Shown here: positions 46,148 through 58,692 of the stretch, piece after piece | How positions within the stretch are numbered: the stretch's first letter is position 1 | Layout of the letters: every line of letters begins with the position of its first letter | DNA from: Chlamydoabsidia padenii | Taxonomy: Eukaryota; Mucoromycota; Mucoromycetes; Mucorales; Cunninghamellaceae | Assembly: GCA_025330725.1 (NCBI GenBank) | Contig: JAIWND010000002.1 | Coordinates: forward strand, 806,001-870,000 | Length of the DNA stretch: 64,000 bases | Reading direction: 5' to 3' | Program-made: the position numbers and the translations under genes | The notes under the pieces: model-generated | Told to the model about the DNA's origin: nothing | Database searches by the model: none | Seen by the model: the letters and a program-made list of their open reading frames with translations, nothing else

Positions 46148-47367
46148 ATGACCTCTACCACAAAGGAAGAGGACGCTATTCTACCTTTTGAAAAATACAA
46201 GCTTCCTCCTGTAGGTCATGCCATCTCTGGTGCGGTTGCTAGTATCCTCAGCAATCTGGTAATTTACCCAATCGATATGTAAGTTCTCTCCTCTCTCTCC
46301 TTTATGATTATCTTTACAATATTAACGATGTAGATATTTTTACTAGTGCTACAACAAGATTACAACTCGAACAAAAAAGCATCACCAGCAATAAAGACAA
46401 CAACAAGGACAGTGGATTACTTACAATGATTCAAAAGATCTATCGACAAGGTGGAATTCAAGGATTGTATCGTGGATTGGGGGCAGATAGTATAGCGACC
46501 TTATTATCCAGCTTTATCTATTTTTATTGCTACACGGCACTACGTAACCTACAGGAAAAAATGAACCGATCCATGGGCAAATCCTCTGTGGCATTAAATG
46601 TGTATCAAGAACTCTTCTTGGGTGCCGAAGCTGCCTTGATCTCCCGCTTCTTCACATCACCTGTCTCTAACATCACTACTCGCTTACAAACAGCAGCTGG
46701 TGAAAATAAACAATCATTTATGGAAGTTGCCAAGGATATCTACGAAGAAAAATCAATCACGGGCTTCTGGACAGGTAAAATAAATAAAAAAGGATGATGA
46801 TGGCAAACTCATTCATTTTGGTTTGATTAAATAGGTTACAGGGCTTCGATTGTCTTGGTATCCAATCCTTCTATCACTTACTTTGTGTTTGAAAAACTAA
46901 AGGACTTTTACTTACGTGCCAACAACAAGACTGCTCTCACCAGCTTACAAACCTTCTTATTCTCCGCTTTGGCGAAAAGTGTAGCCACCATGATCACTTA
47001 TCCCTTCATCTTTCTTCGTGCAAACATGATCGGTGGGTCCAACAATAAGAAAGATGAAAAGGGAAAGTCGAAAAAGGAAGAAGGACAACAAACTGGAATG
47101 CTCGTTTTATTGAAACAAGTGATTGAAAAAGAAGGTCTCACAGGTGTCTATAAGGTAAGAAGAAGGGAATAAAACGTACAAGTAGTAGGAAATGTTAACA
47201 TGTTTTATTATGTAATTTGATAGGGTATGAAGGCACAAATCACCAAGGGATTCTTCAACAGTGGTATTCTGTTTATGATCAAGGATTACGTGGCGACTTA
47301 TTTGACTGTAGTCTTTTATGCTTCCTACAAACTCAAAATGGCAAGACGAAACGGCACCATTCAATAA
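46148..47367 (+). CDS. Mitochondrial-carrier family protein, peroxisomal PMP47/Ant1 type
   Basis: Exons 46148..46278, 46347..46774, 46835..47154 and 47224..47367 give 340 residues. Three carrier repeats are visible, each with the P-x-D/N-x-x-T/R signature or a variant: YPIDIATTRLQ, SPVSNITTRLQT and YPFIFLRANM. Six membrane helices are expected. The order of motifs and the sequences VGHAISGAVASILSNLVIYPID, SNPSITYFVFEKLK and GMKAQITKGFFNSGILFM are typical of the PMP47/Ant1/SLC25A17 group, which exchanges ATP for AMP (or CoA/NAD in animals) across the peroxisomal membrane to support beta-oxidation. The basic loop NNKKDEKGKSKKEE in repeat 3 resembles a peroxisomal targeting segment. An upstream in-frame ATG (46085) lies in likely 5' leader. 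Confidence 0.9.
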
Positions 47368-47994
47368 TATTCTCTCGGTGTCTTTAGTATATTCTGATTA
47401 CATATAGCTCTTTATATATAGATTTGATTCATTTATTACTATGTACATATGCGCACTAGTCTTTTATTAGTGCTTCTTTTAATTAATAAACATTGTCTTG
47501 CTTATTGAATTAAAAATGATTGTGATGTGTATAAAAGAAAACTGTCTGTGGGGCTTTTTTTTTTATCTTTTTAACTATGTATATATAGAATATCTTTCGA
47601 AATATAAACAGAATGATATCATTACCTTGTATCTATGTCATCCAGGAGATTCACTTACACATGACCAAAATAGGCCATCATTACCTTTCTGGTATGTTTC
47701 ACGCGCCGCTTTAATATGCATGAATTTTTTATTTGTGTGTTTGAAACCGCCAAGCTTACATATCACCCGAGCGAAGGGAGTGATTTCAATATATATACCC
47801 ATTCTCCATACCCCCGATGGCACATCTACAGTATACAAATTTAAAAGACAGTGTCCAAATAAAAGAATGGTTTTTATTTCAGTTTTCTTGATACAACAGT
47901 CTACATATAAATAACAACTGCCCAATATATTATATAATTAAGTAAAAACAACAAAAGGGGAAAGGGATTAAATAAGAGGTATAAACATGTCTAT
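47368..47994. other. Convergent intergenic spacer
   Basis: About 0.63 kb between the 3' ends of the carrier and the histidine kinase genes. TTAATAAACATTG (about 47480) is a candidate poly(A) signal of the carrier. Overlapping short frames on both strands (47498-47914, 47638-47925) are not supported by any domain or splice evidence. Confidence 0.5.
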
Positions 47995-50900
47995 CTATGA
48001 TTTTTTGGATTGTTCGACCATCATGCGTGCCGATTGTGGGGCAAACTTCTTGATAGCTGCAATAAGATCGGGGAATCGTAAAGGCTTTGTCACATATTCA
48101 TCCTTGTAACATAGAAAAAAGGGGGTAAGTACAAAAGTTATTGGACATTTTTTTTTTTTTTTAATCTTACCATTCCAGCTTGCATACAACGATCTCGGTC
48201 ACCAATCATTGCATGTGCTGTCAATGCAATGATAGGAATACGGCCCATGTCTGAAGATTGTTCGATTTCCCGAATCTTCTGAGTCGCTTCAAACCCACCC
48301 ATCACAGGCATCTGGACATCCATAAGAATCATATCAAACGGCTGGGATTCAAATGCTTCCACCGCCAATTTGCCGTTGCCTACAATCTTGACATGGTGAC
48401 CAAACTTTTCGAGGATACGCACAGCTAATTTTTGATTCACCACATTGTCTTCAGCTAAAAGGATTTCCAAAGGCACCGTCTTGGAGGCATCACTTGGTAA
48501 TGCGGCATGACTTTCCAACGCAGGTAAGATTGCATCCGATAGGTCAGCCAAGTTGATAGGAGAGTTGATGTAACCAGTAATCCCAAGGTCAATACACAGT
48601 TTCATATTTAACAAGTGTATTTCAGGGGCAATCAGTACAATCGGAGTATAACGCAAAGGCACGATTTCACGAATCTTGTTAGCATACCGCATCTTGTCCA
48701 ATATCACCATGTCGAAGAAAGGAGCCGGCTGGTTTCTGGTAGTATTAGCATTGGCCAAATCTGTCGCTTCGGCAATAGTTGTCACCCGATAAGTTTGAAG
48801 TCCGATTTCTTGTATGCGATCCATCACACCAGTTTGATCATTCATACTATCCAGGAAGAGGACACGACGACCAGTAAATCTTTGCATCTTGGTCATGACT
48901 TCTTTCTTGGGAAGTTCGAGTCGATTGACGTTCATTGTAAAGTAGAATTGTGAGCCTCGACCATAATTGGATTCCACCCAGAGATTACCACCCATCAGTT
49001 GTACCAAGTGTTTTGAGATAGATAGACCGAGACCAGTTCCACCATATTCACGTCTAAAATCAGAATCACATATTAGTCATTGGTAAGTCTTTTTTTTTTT
49101 CTTTTCTTCCCACTACATACGTTGTACTACCATCAGCCTGACAGAAGGTGTCAAAGATGACATGGAGCTTGTCTTCTTGGATACCAATACCAGTGTCGCT
49201 AACACAGAATTCCAACCGCACATGATTGCCTTCCATTTCCACAGTTCGAGTTTGCAAGACCACTTCACCTTGGGTTGTAAACTTGACAGCATTGCCGATC
49301 AAATTGGTAATCACCTGGCGTAAGCGCAACGGATCACCAATGAGTTGATCAGGAATTGCACGGTCCACATTATAAATTAGATCCAGTTTCTTCTGATTAG
49401 CCTTGACAGCCAAAGTTTTCAACACACTAAAGATAGCCGATCGCAGAGAGAAGGGAATAGTGTCCATTGTCATACGCCCAGCTTCGATCTTGGAGATATC
49501 GAGAATGTCGTCAATGATGGTGAGTAAGCTGTTCGCCAGGCTGGATACAATCATTAGGTTTTCGCGTTGTTGTCGAGACAGTTCAGTTTCCAGAGTCAGA
49601 GACGTCATACCAATGATACCATTCATAGGAGTTCGGATTTCGTGAGAAGTGTTAGCCAAGAATTCACTCTTGGATCGATTCGCCAATTCAGCTGCTTCAC
49701 GTGCTTGTCGATTCTTTTGGATTGCATCACGTAGGGAGCCCACCATTTGATTGATCTTGGTTTTTAAAGAATCCATTTCACCCGAAGCCTCCACAGTAAT
49801 CAGTCGAGAGAAATCGTTTTCAGTTGCCGCCGCCGAAATTTGTGCAAACGCCCGGACTTGTGTTGTCAAATTCGAAGCCATCGTGTTGACATTGCTGGTG
49901 ATTTCACGCCATACACCTTCGACATCCATCACCTGTGCTTGTACACCCAGTTTGCCTTCAGTACCAACTTCACGTGCCACCCGAGTTACTTCAGAAGCAA
50001 AAGAGCTGAGTTGATCCACCATTGTATTGATCGTGTTCTTGAGTTCAGCGATTTCACCATGGACTTCGACTTCAATCTTTTTGGATAGGTCACCTTGGGC
50101 TACAGCTTTACAAACAGCAGCAATTGCACGTAGTTGGTCCGTCAAATTACTGGCCATAAGATTCACATTATCAGTTAAATCCTTCCAAGTACCATCTACA
50201 CCAACAATAGTAGCTTGACCACCAAGTTTTCCTTCGGTACCGACTTCACGAGCTACTCTGGTTACTTCAGCAGCAAACACACGTAGTTGGTCCACCATTG
50301 AATTGACAGTTTCCCTATTGAAAAAAAAAAAAAATTAGCAAACTAGACAATACAGTGAATGTATCCCATGATCGCTTACTTTAGTTGCAGAATTTCGCCC
50401 TGGACTTCCACCACGATCTTTCTAGAGAGATCACCTTGAGCCACAGCAGTAGTAACGTCCGCAATAGACCGTACCTGAGTTGTAAGATTACCAGCCATCA
50501 TGTTCACATTGTCCGTAAGATCCTTCCAGGTTCCAGCAACGCCTTGTACAATAGCTTGACCGCCGAGTTTTCCTTCTGTCCCGACTTCACGAGCAACTCT
50601 CGTCACTTCAGAAGCAAATACCCGGAGCTGATCCACCATAGAGTTAACCGTGATCTTCAAATCCAGGATTTCACCCCTAGTTTCGACATGGATCTTCTTG
50701 GATAGATCGCCATTGGCTACAGCTTTGGTGACTTCAGCAATAGATCGTACTTGACTTGTAAGGTTGGCCGCCATGATGTTAACATTGTCGGTGAGTTCGT
50801 TCCACGTTCCTGCCACGCCTTGTACAACCGCTTGGCCGCCTAGTTTTCCTTCAGTACCGACTTCTTTGGACACCCGAGTAACTTCAGATGCAAAGATTCG

Positions 50901-53900
50901 TAGTTGATCGACCATGTTATTGACAATATTCTTGAGTTCGAGAATTTCACCACCAGATTCCACTTCGATCTTTTTGGATAGATCGCCAAGCGCTACCGCC
51001 TTTGTCACCTCCGCTATAGACCGGACTTGATTCGTTAGATTCGCCGCCATGATGTTGACATTGCTAGTGAGTTCATACCAGGTACCCGCCACGCCTTTTA
51101 CTACAGCTTGTCCACCAAGTTTTCCTTCGGTCCCGACTTCTTTAGATACACGAGTGACTTCAGATGCAAAGATACGAAGCTGGTCCACCATGTCATTAAC
51201 GATATTTTTAAGCTCCAGGATTTCACCGCGAGTTTCAACTTCAATCTTCTTGGATAGATCACCCATAGCCACCGACTTGGTTACTTCTGCAATCGATCGT
51301 ACCTGAGTGGTAAGATTGGCCGCCATCTGGTTTACATTATCAGTCAGATCCATCCACGTTCCATCCACATTAGGAACCAGTGCTTGACCACCAAGTTTTC
51401 CATCAGTCCCTACTTCTTTTGCCACCCGAGTTACTTCGGCAGCAAAGACATTGAGTTGGGCCACCATGTTATTGACAGTATTTTTGAGATCGAGAATTTC
51501 ACCCCGAGCTTCGACATCAATGTTCTTGGAAAGATCACCCTTGGCCACGGCTTTTGTCACCACTGCAATCGATCGTACCTGTGTCGTAAGATTGGTAGCC
51601 ATTGTATTCACATTGTCAGTCAAATCCATCCAGGTACCAGCAACACCATGTACCATTGCTTGACCACCGAGTTTTCCTTCTGTTCCTACTTCACGGGCAA
51701 CACGAGTGACTTCAGAAGCAAAGATTCGTAGCTGATCCACCATGTCATTGACAATGTTCTTGAGTTCGAGGATTTCACCACCAGATTCCACTTCGATCTT
51801 TTTGGAGAGATCACCCAGTGCTACAGCCTTTGTTACTTCAGCAATGGATCTTACTTGTGATGTTAGATTTGCTGCCATGATGTTGACGTTATTGGTAAGT
51901 TCGTTCCACGTTCCCGCTACACCTTGTACGACTGCCTGACCACCGAGTTTCCCTTCTGTACCGACTTCTTTTGAGACCCGAGTAACTTCAGATGCAAAAA
52001 TACGTAGTTGATCCACCATGTTATTGACAATGTTCTTGAGTTCCAGTATTTCACCACCAGATTCCACCTCGATCTTTTTGGATAGATCACCAAGCGCCAC
52101 CGCCTTTGTTACTTCAGCAATCGATCGTACCTGATTCGTTAGATTAGCCGCCATGATATTTACATTGTCAGTGAGATGAAGCCATGTGCCCGCCACGCCT
52201 TCTACCATCGCTTGTCCGCCTAGTTTTCCTTCTGTACCGACTTCTTTAGACACCCGGGTAACTTCAGAAGCAAAGATCCGGAGTTGTCCTACCATGTTGT
52301 TGACAGTGTTTTTAAGATCGAGGATTTCACCACCAGATTCCACTTCGATTTTCTTCGAGAGATCACCGAGCGCCACCGCCTTTGTCACCTCGGCAATAGA
52401 ACGCACTTGTGTAGTAAGATTGGCTGCCATAGTATTGACATTGTCAGTGAGATCCATCCAGGTACCAGCCACCCCATGCACCATTGCTTGTCCACCGAGT
52501 TTCCCTTCTGTTCCCACTTCACGAGCCACACGAGTGACTTCAGAAGCGAAGATTCGTAGTTGATCAACCATATCATTGACAATGTTCTTGAGTTCGAGAA
52601 TTTCACCACCAGATTCCACTTCGATCTTTTTGGATAGATCGCCAAGCGCTACCGCCTTTGTCACCTCCGCTATAGACCGGACTTGATTCGTTAGATTCGC
52701 CGCCATGATGTTGACATTGCTAGTGAGTTCATACCATGTACCTGCCACACCTTTTACTACAGCTTGTCCGCCAAGTTTGCCTTCTGTACCAACTTCTTTA
52801 GAAACCCGAGTGACTTCGGAAGCAAAGATACGCAGTTGATCCACCATGTTATTGACGATATTCTTGAGTTCCAATATTTCGCCACGAGCTTCAACATCAA
52901 TATTTTTAGATAGATCGCCAAGCGCCACCGCCTTGGTCACTTCAGCAATCGATCGCACCTGTGTTGTAAGATTTGCTGCCATGATGTTGACGTTATTGGT
53001 AAGTTCGTTCCACGTTCCCGCTACACCTTGTACGACTGCCTGACCACCGAGTTTCCCTTCTGTACCGACTTCTTTTGAGACCCGAGTAACTTCAGATGCA
53101 AAAATACGTAGTTGGTCCACCATGTTATTGACAATGTTCTTGAGTTCCAGTATTTCACCACCAGATTCCACCTCGATCTTTTTGGATAGATCACCAAGCG
53201 CCACCGCCTTTGTTACTTCAGCAATCGATCGTACCTGATTCGTTAGATTAGCCGCCATGATATTGACGTTGTCAGTAAGATGAAGCCATGTGCCCGCCAC
53301 GCCTTCTACCATCGCTTGACCACCTAGTTTTCCTTCTGTACCGACTTCTTTAGAGACCCGAGTGACTTCAGAGGCAAAAATACGTAGTTGGTCCACCATG
53401 TTATTGACAATGTTCTTGAGTTCGAGAATTTCACCACCAGATTCCACTTCAATCTTCTTGGAGAGATCACCTAGTGCTACAGCCTTTGTTACTTCAGCAA
53501 TAGATCGTACCTGATTTGTTAGATTGGCAGCCATGATGTTGACATTGTCGGTAAGTTCATACCAGGTACCCGCCACGCCTTTCACCACTGCTTGTCCACC
53601 GAGTTTCCCTTCTGTGCCAACTTCTTTTGAGACCCGAGTGACTTCAGATGCAAAGATTCGTAGTTGATCCACCATGTTATTAACAATGTTTTTGAGTTCC
53701 AGTATTTCACCACCAGATTCCACTTCAATCTTTTTGGATAGATCACCATTGGCTACCGCTTTTGTCACTTCAGCAATTGACCGTACCTGATTCGTTAGAT
53801 TCGCCGCCATGATGTTGACATTGTCAGTGAGTTCATGCCACGTTCCTGCGACACCTTGCACCACAGCTTGTCCACCTAGTTTTCCTTCAGTACCTACTTC

Positions 53901-56900
53901 TTTGGACACCCGAGTGACTTCAGAGGCAAAGATACGAAGTTGATCCACCATATTGTTGACAATGTTCTTGAGTTCCAGTATTTCACCACCAGATTCCACA
54001 TCAATTGTTTTGGATAAATCGCCCATGGCCACAGCTTTGGTGACAGCAGCAATAGATCGCACTTGTGTTGTTAGATTCGCCGCCATATGATTGACATTGT
54101 CGGTCAGGTCCATCCATGTCCCACCCACATTCGGTACCAGGGCCTGTCCCCCTAGTTTACCCTCCGTTCCAACTTCTTTGGCAACCCGAGTGACTTCAGA
54201 AGCAAACACACGCAGTTGGTCCACCATATTGTTGACAATGTTCTTGAGTTCCAAGATTTCACCACGAGCTTCGACATCAATATTTTTAGATAGATCACCC
54301 ATAGCCACCGACTTGGTCACTTCTGCAATCGATCGTACCTGAGTGGTAAGATTGGCCGCCATCTGGTTTACATTATCAGTCAAATCCATCCACGTTCCAT
54401 CCACATTAGGCACCAGTGCTTGACCACCAAGTTTTCCATCAGTCCCTACTTCTTTTGCCACCCGAGTTACTTCGGCAGCAAAGACATTGAGTTGGGCCAC
54501 CATGTTATTGACAGTATTTTTGAGATCGAGAATTTCACCCCGAGCTTCGACATCAATGTTCTTGGAAAGATCACCCTTGGCCACGGCTTTTGTCACCACC
54601 GCAATCGATCGCACCTGAGTTGTTAAATTAGCTGCCATCGTATTCACGTTATCAGTCAAGTCCTTCCAAGTGCCGCTGACGCTCGGTACAATTGCTTCAC
54701 CACCTAGTTTTCCTTCTGTGCCGACTTCACGAGCCACCCTAGTGACTTCTGATGCAAACACCCGAAGTTGATCTACCATGTTGTTGACAGTATCTTTAAG
54801 ATCAGATATTTCACCACTGACATCGACCATAATTTTCTTGGAGAGATCGCCATTAGCCACAGCTTTAGTCACCACAGCAATCGAGCGCACTTGAGTTGTA
54901 AGATTGGTAGCCATCGTGTTGACATTGTCGGTAAGGTCCTTCCATGTTCCATCCACATTAGGCACACGGGCCTGTCCACCGAGTTTCCCATCTGTTCCTA
55001 CTTCTTTGGCTACCCGAGTGACTTCAGTAGAGAAGACGCGGAGTTGATCCACCATGTCGTTTACAGTATTCTTGAGGTCTAATATTTCACCACGAGTTTC
55101 CACATCGATCTTCTTGGAAAGATCACCCATGGCCACGGCTTTGGTAACACCTGCAATGGATCGTACTTGTGTCGTAAGATTAGCCGCCATCGTATTCACA
55201 TTGTCTGTAAGATCCTTCCATGCCCCGCCCACATCCTTGACGTTTGCTTGACCGCCAAGTTTGCCTTCCACCCCGACTTCTAGTGAGACCCTCCGCACTT
55301 CGGCTGAGAACAGTGTTAATTGATCAACCTATAATATATATATATAAAACAAATGTTAGTATGTACAAAAGGAAAAGAGAATATTTGTTTTAAGAGTATT
55401 ACCATTTGGTTCATTGTGTTTTTCAGTTCGAGGACTTCCCCTTGAGCATTAGCCTTGACTTTCTTTGTGAGATCACCACATGCGACTGCTTTGGCCACCA
55501 CAGCAATATCCCGTACTTGACCAGTAATCTTGTATGTCATCATATTCACATTGTCGGTTAGATCTTTCCATGTACCAGCCACATCCTTGACCACAGCCTG
55601 ACCGCCCAATATACCATCCGTCCCCACTTCAAGTGAGACCCGAGTAACTTCAGTAGCAAATATAGATAGCTAGATCATAAAAAAAAAAAAAAAAAAGGTT
55701 AAATTAAAAAAATCGAGTCGATTTCCCTAATTTCAGACACCTTAATTTTTAATCCATGCATTTATTCATTACCTGATCGACCATGGTATTGATAGTGTTT
55801 TTCAAATCCAGCATTTCACCTTTTACTTCTACCGTCACCTTTTTAGTCAAATCACCCCGTGCAACGGATTTTGATACTTGAGCAATGTCCCGTACTTGGT
55901 TTGTTAGATTGGTAGCCATAGTGTTTACATTATCAGTTAGTTCTTTCCATATTCCATCCACACCAGCGACCTTGGCTTGAGCACCGAGCTTTCCCTCTGT
56001 TCCCACTTCATGGGCAACACGAGATACTTCAGAGGCAAACAGATTTAGTTGGTTAACTATAAAAAATTAAATTAAAGAATGGTAATGTTAGTTCCTGTCA
56101 AATTTCAATGTCCACTGTTCCCCTTTTTTTCACACTCCCCCCATCTATGCAACTTCCTTTTCAGGTATGGTCTTGTACCACCATAACCAGAAAAAAAAGT
56201 TTTACATGAAATGAATGATTCAGAATAAACAAATTATGTACAGAGCCAGAAATTCTGTTATCATCCACATCCCCTCCTCCTACCATTTTTTGACTTACCC
56301 ATTGTGTTAAAGGTATTCTTGAGTAGCAGAGTTTCACCTTTCACCGGGACTGTCATAGCCTTGCTGAGATCACCACGAGCAATAGCAGTAGAGACATCGG
56401 CAATATCGCGGACTTGTTCCAAATGATTTCGAGTCATGCTGTTGAGATTGACGACAAATTTGTGCCATACACCTTTCATCGGACGATCGCACCTGACCTG
56501 GACACCTAGTTTACCCTTGACGGCAGTTTGTTGAGCCACATAAAGTACTTCTTCAGTGATAGATTGAAGATGATCTGCCATGGCATTGACAGCATTCTTG
56601 AGAGTGTTAATAGGAGCATTTTTAGACGTGACCTTGATGTTGCATCGTTCGTGAGTACAAGTGATCCGCTGATCGAGTTCGCCAGCAAACACCGCAGAGG
56701 CAACCTTGACCGCTTGAAGGACACAATCAGGACAGACAATATTATCGGCAGAAGTATGAGATGAGGCAGCAGGGAATGTTGAAGCATTCAAAGTAAAGTA
56801 ACTTGTGGGTGATGAGAATGATACAGGATAAGCAGAGGCAGATGATGATACAGTAAAAGGCAAAGGAGGAGTGGTCGTGGCTGTTGTTGATGAAGTCGTA

Positions 56901-57759
56901 GAAGAAGAGGCAAGTCCGGAAGCAGTTGTTGAGTAGTAGCCATTTGATGGTGAAGTGGCTATTATAAAATAAATGAGTTTTAGTTAGTATATAAAAAAAA
57001 AGTTTCAAGTTCCTACTTTATAGTGACAATAAACATACCAAAATAAGTAGATGATTGTGATACAGTAGGTAAAGGAGGGATAGATTGACATGAAGAGTGC
57101 ATTTTATCCACCAGAGAAGAATCCAGTAAAGAAGGAGGCATGTTTTCTTCAGGTGTGACATTTGTTGAATCAGTAGTGTTTGAGGACGATGTGTTATTAT
57201 GGCGTCTACGGCGAGTGGTTCGACTCTGTTCTTCGTCATCGTCCAGTTGCTCTATAAAAGGTGTTTCCACTATTTCTTCAATACCATTGGATTTGTATAA
57301 TAAATGTTGATGTTCAATGCCAATACGGTACCGCAAATTTTCTGTTTCCAGTTGTAATTGACGTTGAGCAATGTTCTTCAGGGCGGAATCCATGTAGTGT
57401 AGCATTTCCAGTTGAGCAGGATCCAGTGTTGAGTAATCAGAAGAGTTTGCATCCGGAAGGCGTTGACTAAGACAATAATCAATGTTACCTTGATCCAAGT
57501 GCCTTACCAGGTTGTGGACATACTGTATAGTGTCCATTGTTGTTGTCTTGTCGTTTGTTGGTGTGTCTTTCTTCAAGTCGTTGTTGTTGCTTTTAATGTC
57601 GTCGATAACTGAGTTGTCGCTGATTGAAGAGGTGTTGCTGCGTTCACTTCCGTTATCAGAGTTGGTATGAGAAGAAGAAGGGCTGGTATTATTAAGAGAG
57701 GAAGAATAGGGTTTTTTGTGTAAACGGGTGTGAAGATCGTCAGAAGAAGAGCGTTTCAT
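47995..57759 (-). CDS. NIK1: Giant group III hybrid histidine kinase (Nik1/Os-1 type) with 23 poly-HAMP units
   Basis: Exons 57759..57039, 56958..56299, 56056..55773, 55669..55403, 55328..50380, 50314..49121, 49053..48171 and 48102..47995 join in frame to about 3021 residues. A Ser/Asn-rich N-terminus with a short coiled coil is followed by 23 units of about 92 residues (signature GKLGGQA...[11 protein letters not shown]...[30 protein letters not shown]), then the H-box [10 protein letters not shown] (His about 2518), N-box [19 protein letters not shown]-boxes DTGIGI and GGTGLGL, a degenerate receiver-like segment, and a receiver with phospho-acceptor Asp (about 2937, LMDVQMP) and K in TKPL. 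There is no membrane span. Group III kinases are cytosolic osmosensors feeding the Hog1 pathway and targets of phenylpyrroles and dicarboximides; known members have about 5-9 units and 1100-1350 residues. Downstream wiring is inferred from family. Confidence 0.95.
50380..55328 (-). repeat. In-frame tandem array of eighteen 276-bp HAMP-unit repeats
   Basis: One exon of 4949 nt holds 18 consecutive 92-codon units with no length variation. Five further units (three N-terminal, two C-terminal) lie in neighbouring exons. Near-identical DNA blocks recur at exact multiples of 276 bp: 51877/52981 (4 units), 50991/52647 (6 units) and 51325/54361 (11 units). Protein units 8 and 12, counted from the exon start, are identical. 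This is the pattern of unequal exchange or gene conversion inside the array. Confidence 0.93.
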
Positions 57760-58692
57760 AACCTCTTCAGAATGGGAATTTAAATAAACAAATCAAGTAA
57801 ATAAAAAAGATGAAGGGAATGAAGGGAGAAGAGCGTCTAAATGACGAAGAATAATAAAGTTGAGTATATATATGGGGAGAGATATATATAAACAAGTAAA
57901 AGAGAGAGGGATTGTAGAAAATATATAAAAAGAAGAAAAAGTGAAAGAGAAAGGGGGGGGGAAGAATCAAAAGGCGGCCTAAATAAATCCAGTGTGAGAG
58001 CCCTATTTACTTTTCAAATTCCGACAATTGCCCACAAGACAGAAAGAAAATAAAGGGGGGAGGAAAGGGGGAAGGAGATTTAAGGTTAGGTGTACGGTGA
58101 CGTTATGAATGGATATTCTGTAAACTGGAACCGAGTTTCCCTTAACCACTTGACATACGCTTGGAAACTGATCTTACAAAAACACGACTTGCGTCCTGTA
58201 ACAAATGAAAAAAACGCACCTTACCTTAAACTATTGTTTGCAACAACAGCGAGTCATAATCATACGTATAAACCTCATCAGCTGATTGAGTACGAATATC
58301 ATCTGTAAGTGATCTGATCCATATAAATAAATAAAAACAAGAACGAACACAAGAGTTTCTTCATACTACACCTTTCCACCGTATCACAAGACGAGATACC
58401 ATGATGATCAAGGATCGAGCCACCTTGAACTACATATCATACGTAACGTGAACCCCAACCCTTTACTTTAAAAAGTACAAACATTATTTAACCTTTTTGG
58501 TAGGAAACAAGTCTATTGATCGTTCACATAACTGGTGGGTCGACTGCACTCTTCATCCATTTTAGGAAATCCGCCCCTTTTTGGCTGACCTGCGGGATTT
58601 GAAGTTTCATCCATTTTTTGATTCATTGCTATTTTTATTTTCTTTCCCCAACTACTTTTTTTTTTTTTTCTCTTTTAATTGACCAACTGGTA
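57760..58692. other. Divergent promoter region of the histidine kinase and the UPF0658-like gene
   Basis: About 0.93 kb. TTTTCAAATTCCGAC near 58012, about 250 bp upstream of the kinase ATG, and the exact CGGGATTTGAA at 58593-58603, 89 bp upstream of the membrane-protein ATG, are both present. A purine-rich stretch (about 57880-57965, GA and G runs) lies upstream of the kinase. The 72-codon + frame at 58090-58308 has no recognisable domain. Confidence 0.5.
58593..58603 (+). promoter_or_regulatory. Recurrent upstream word CGGGATTTGAA
   Basis: Exact copy ending 89 bp before the ATG of the UPF0658-like gene and read in the same direction. Confidence 0.5.

Noticed and set aside
52186..52563. Series of 65-125 codon + strand frames through the HAMP array (also 51384-51731, 53-55 kb)
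   Set aside because: They recur with the 276-bp period, so they are the antisense shadow of the repeated coding sequence.
50380..55328. CRISPR-like or satellite array
   Set aside because: The period is 276 bp, in frame, with whole units conserved and no spacers; it encodes HAMP units of a kinase.
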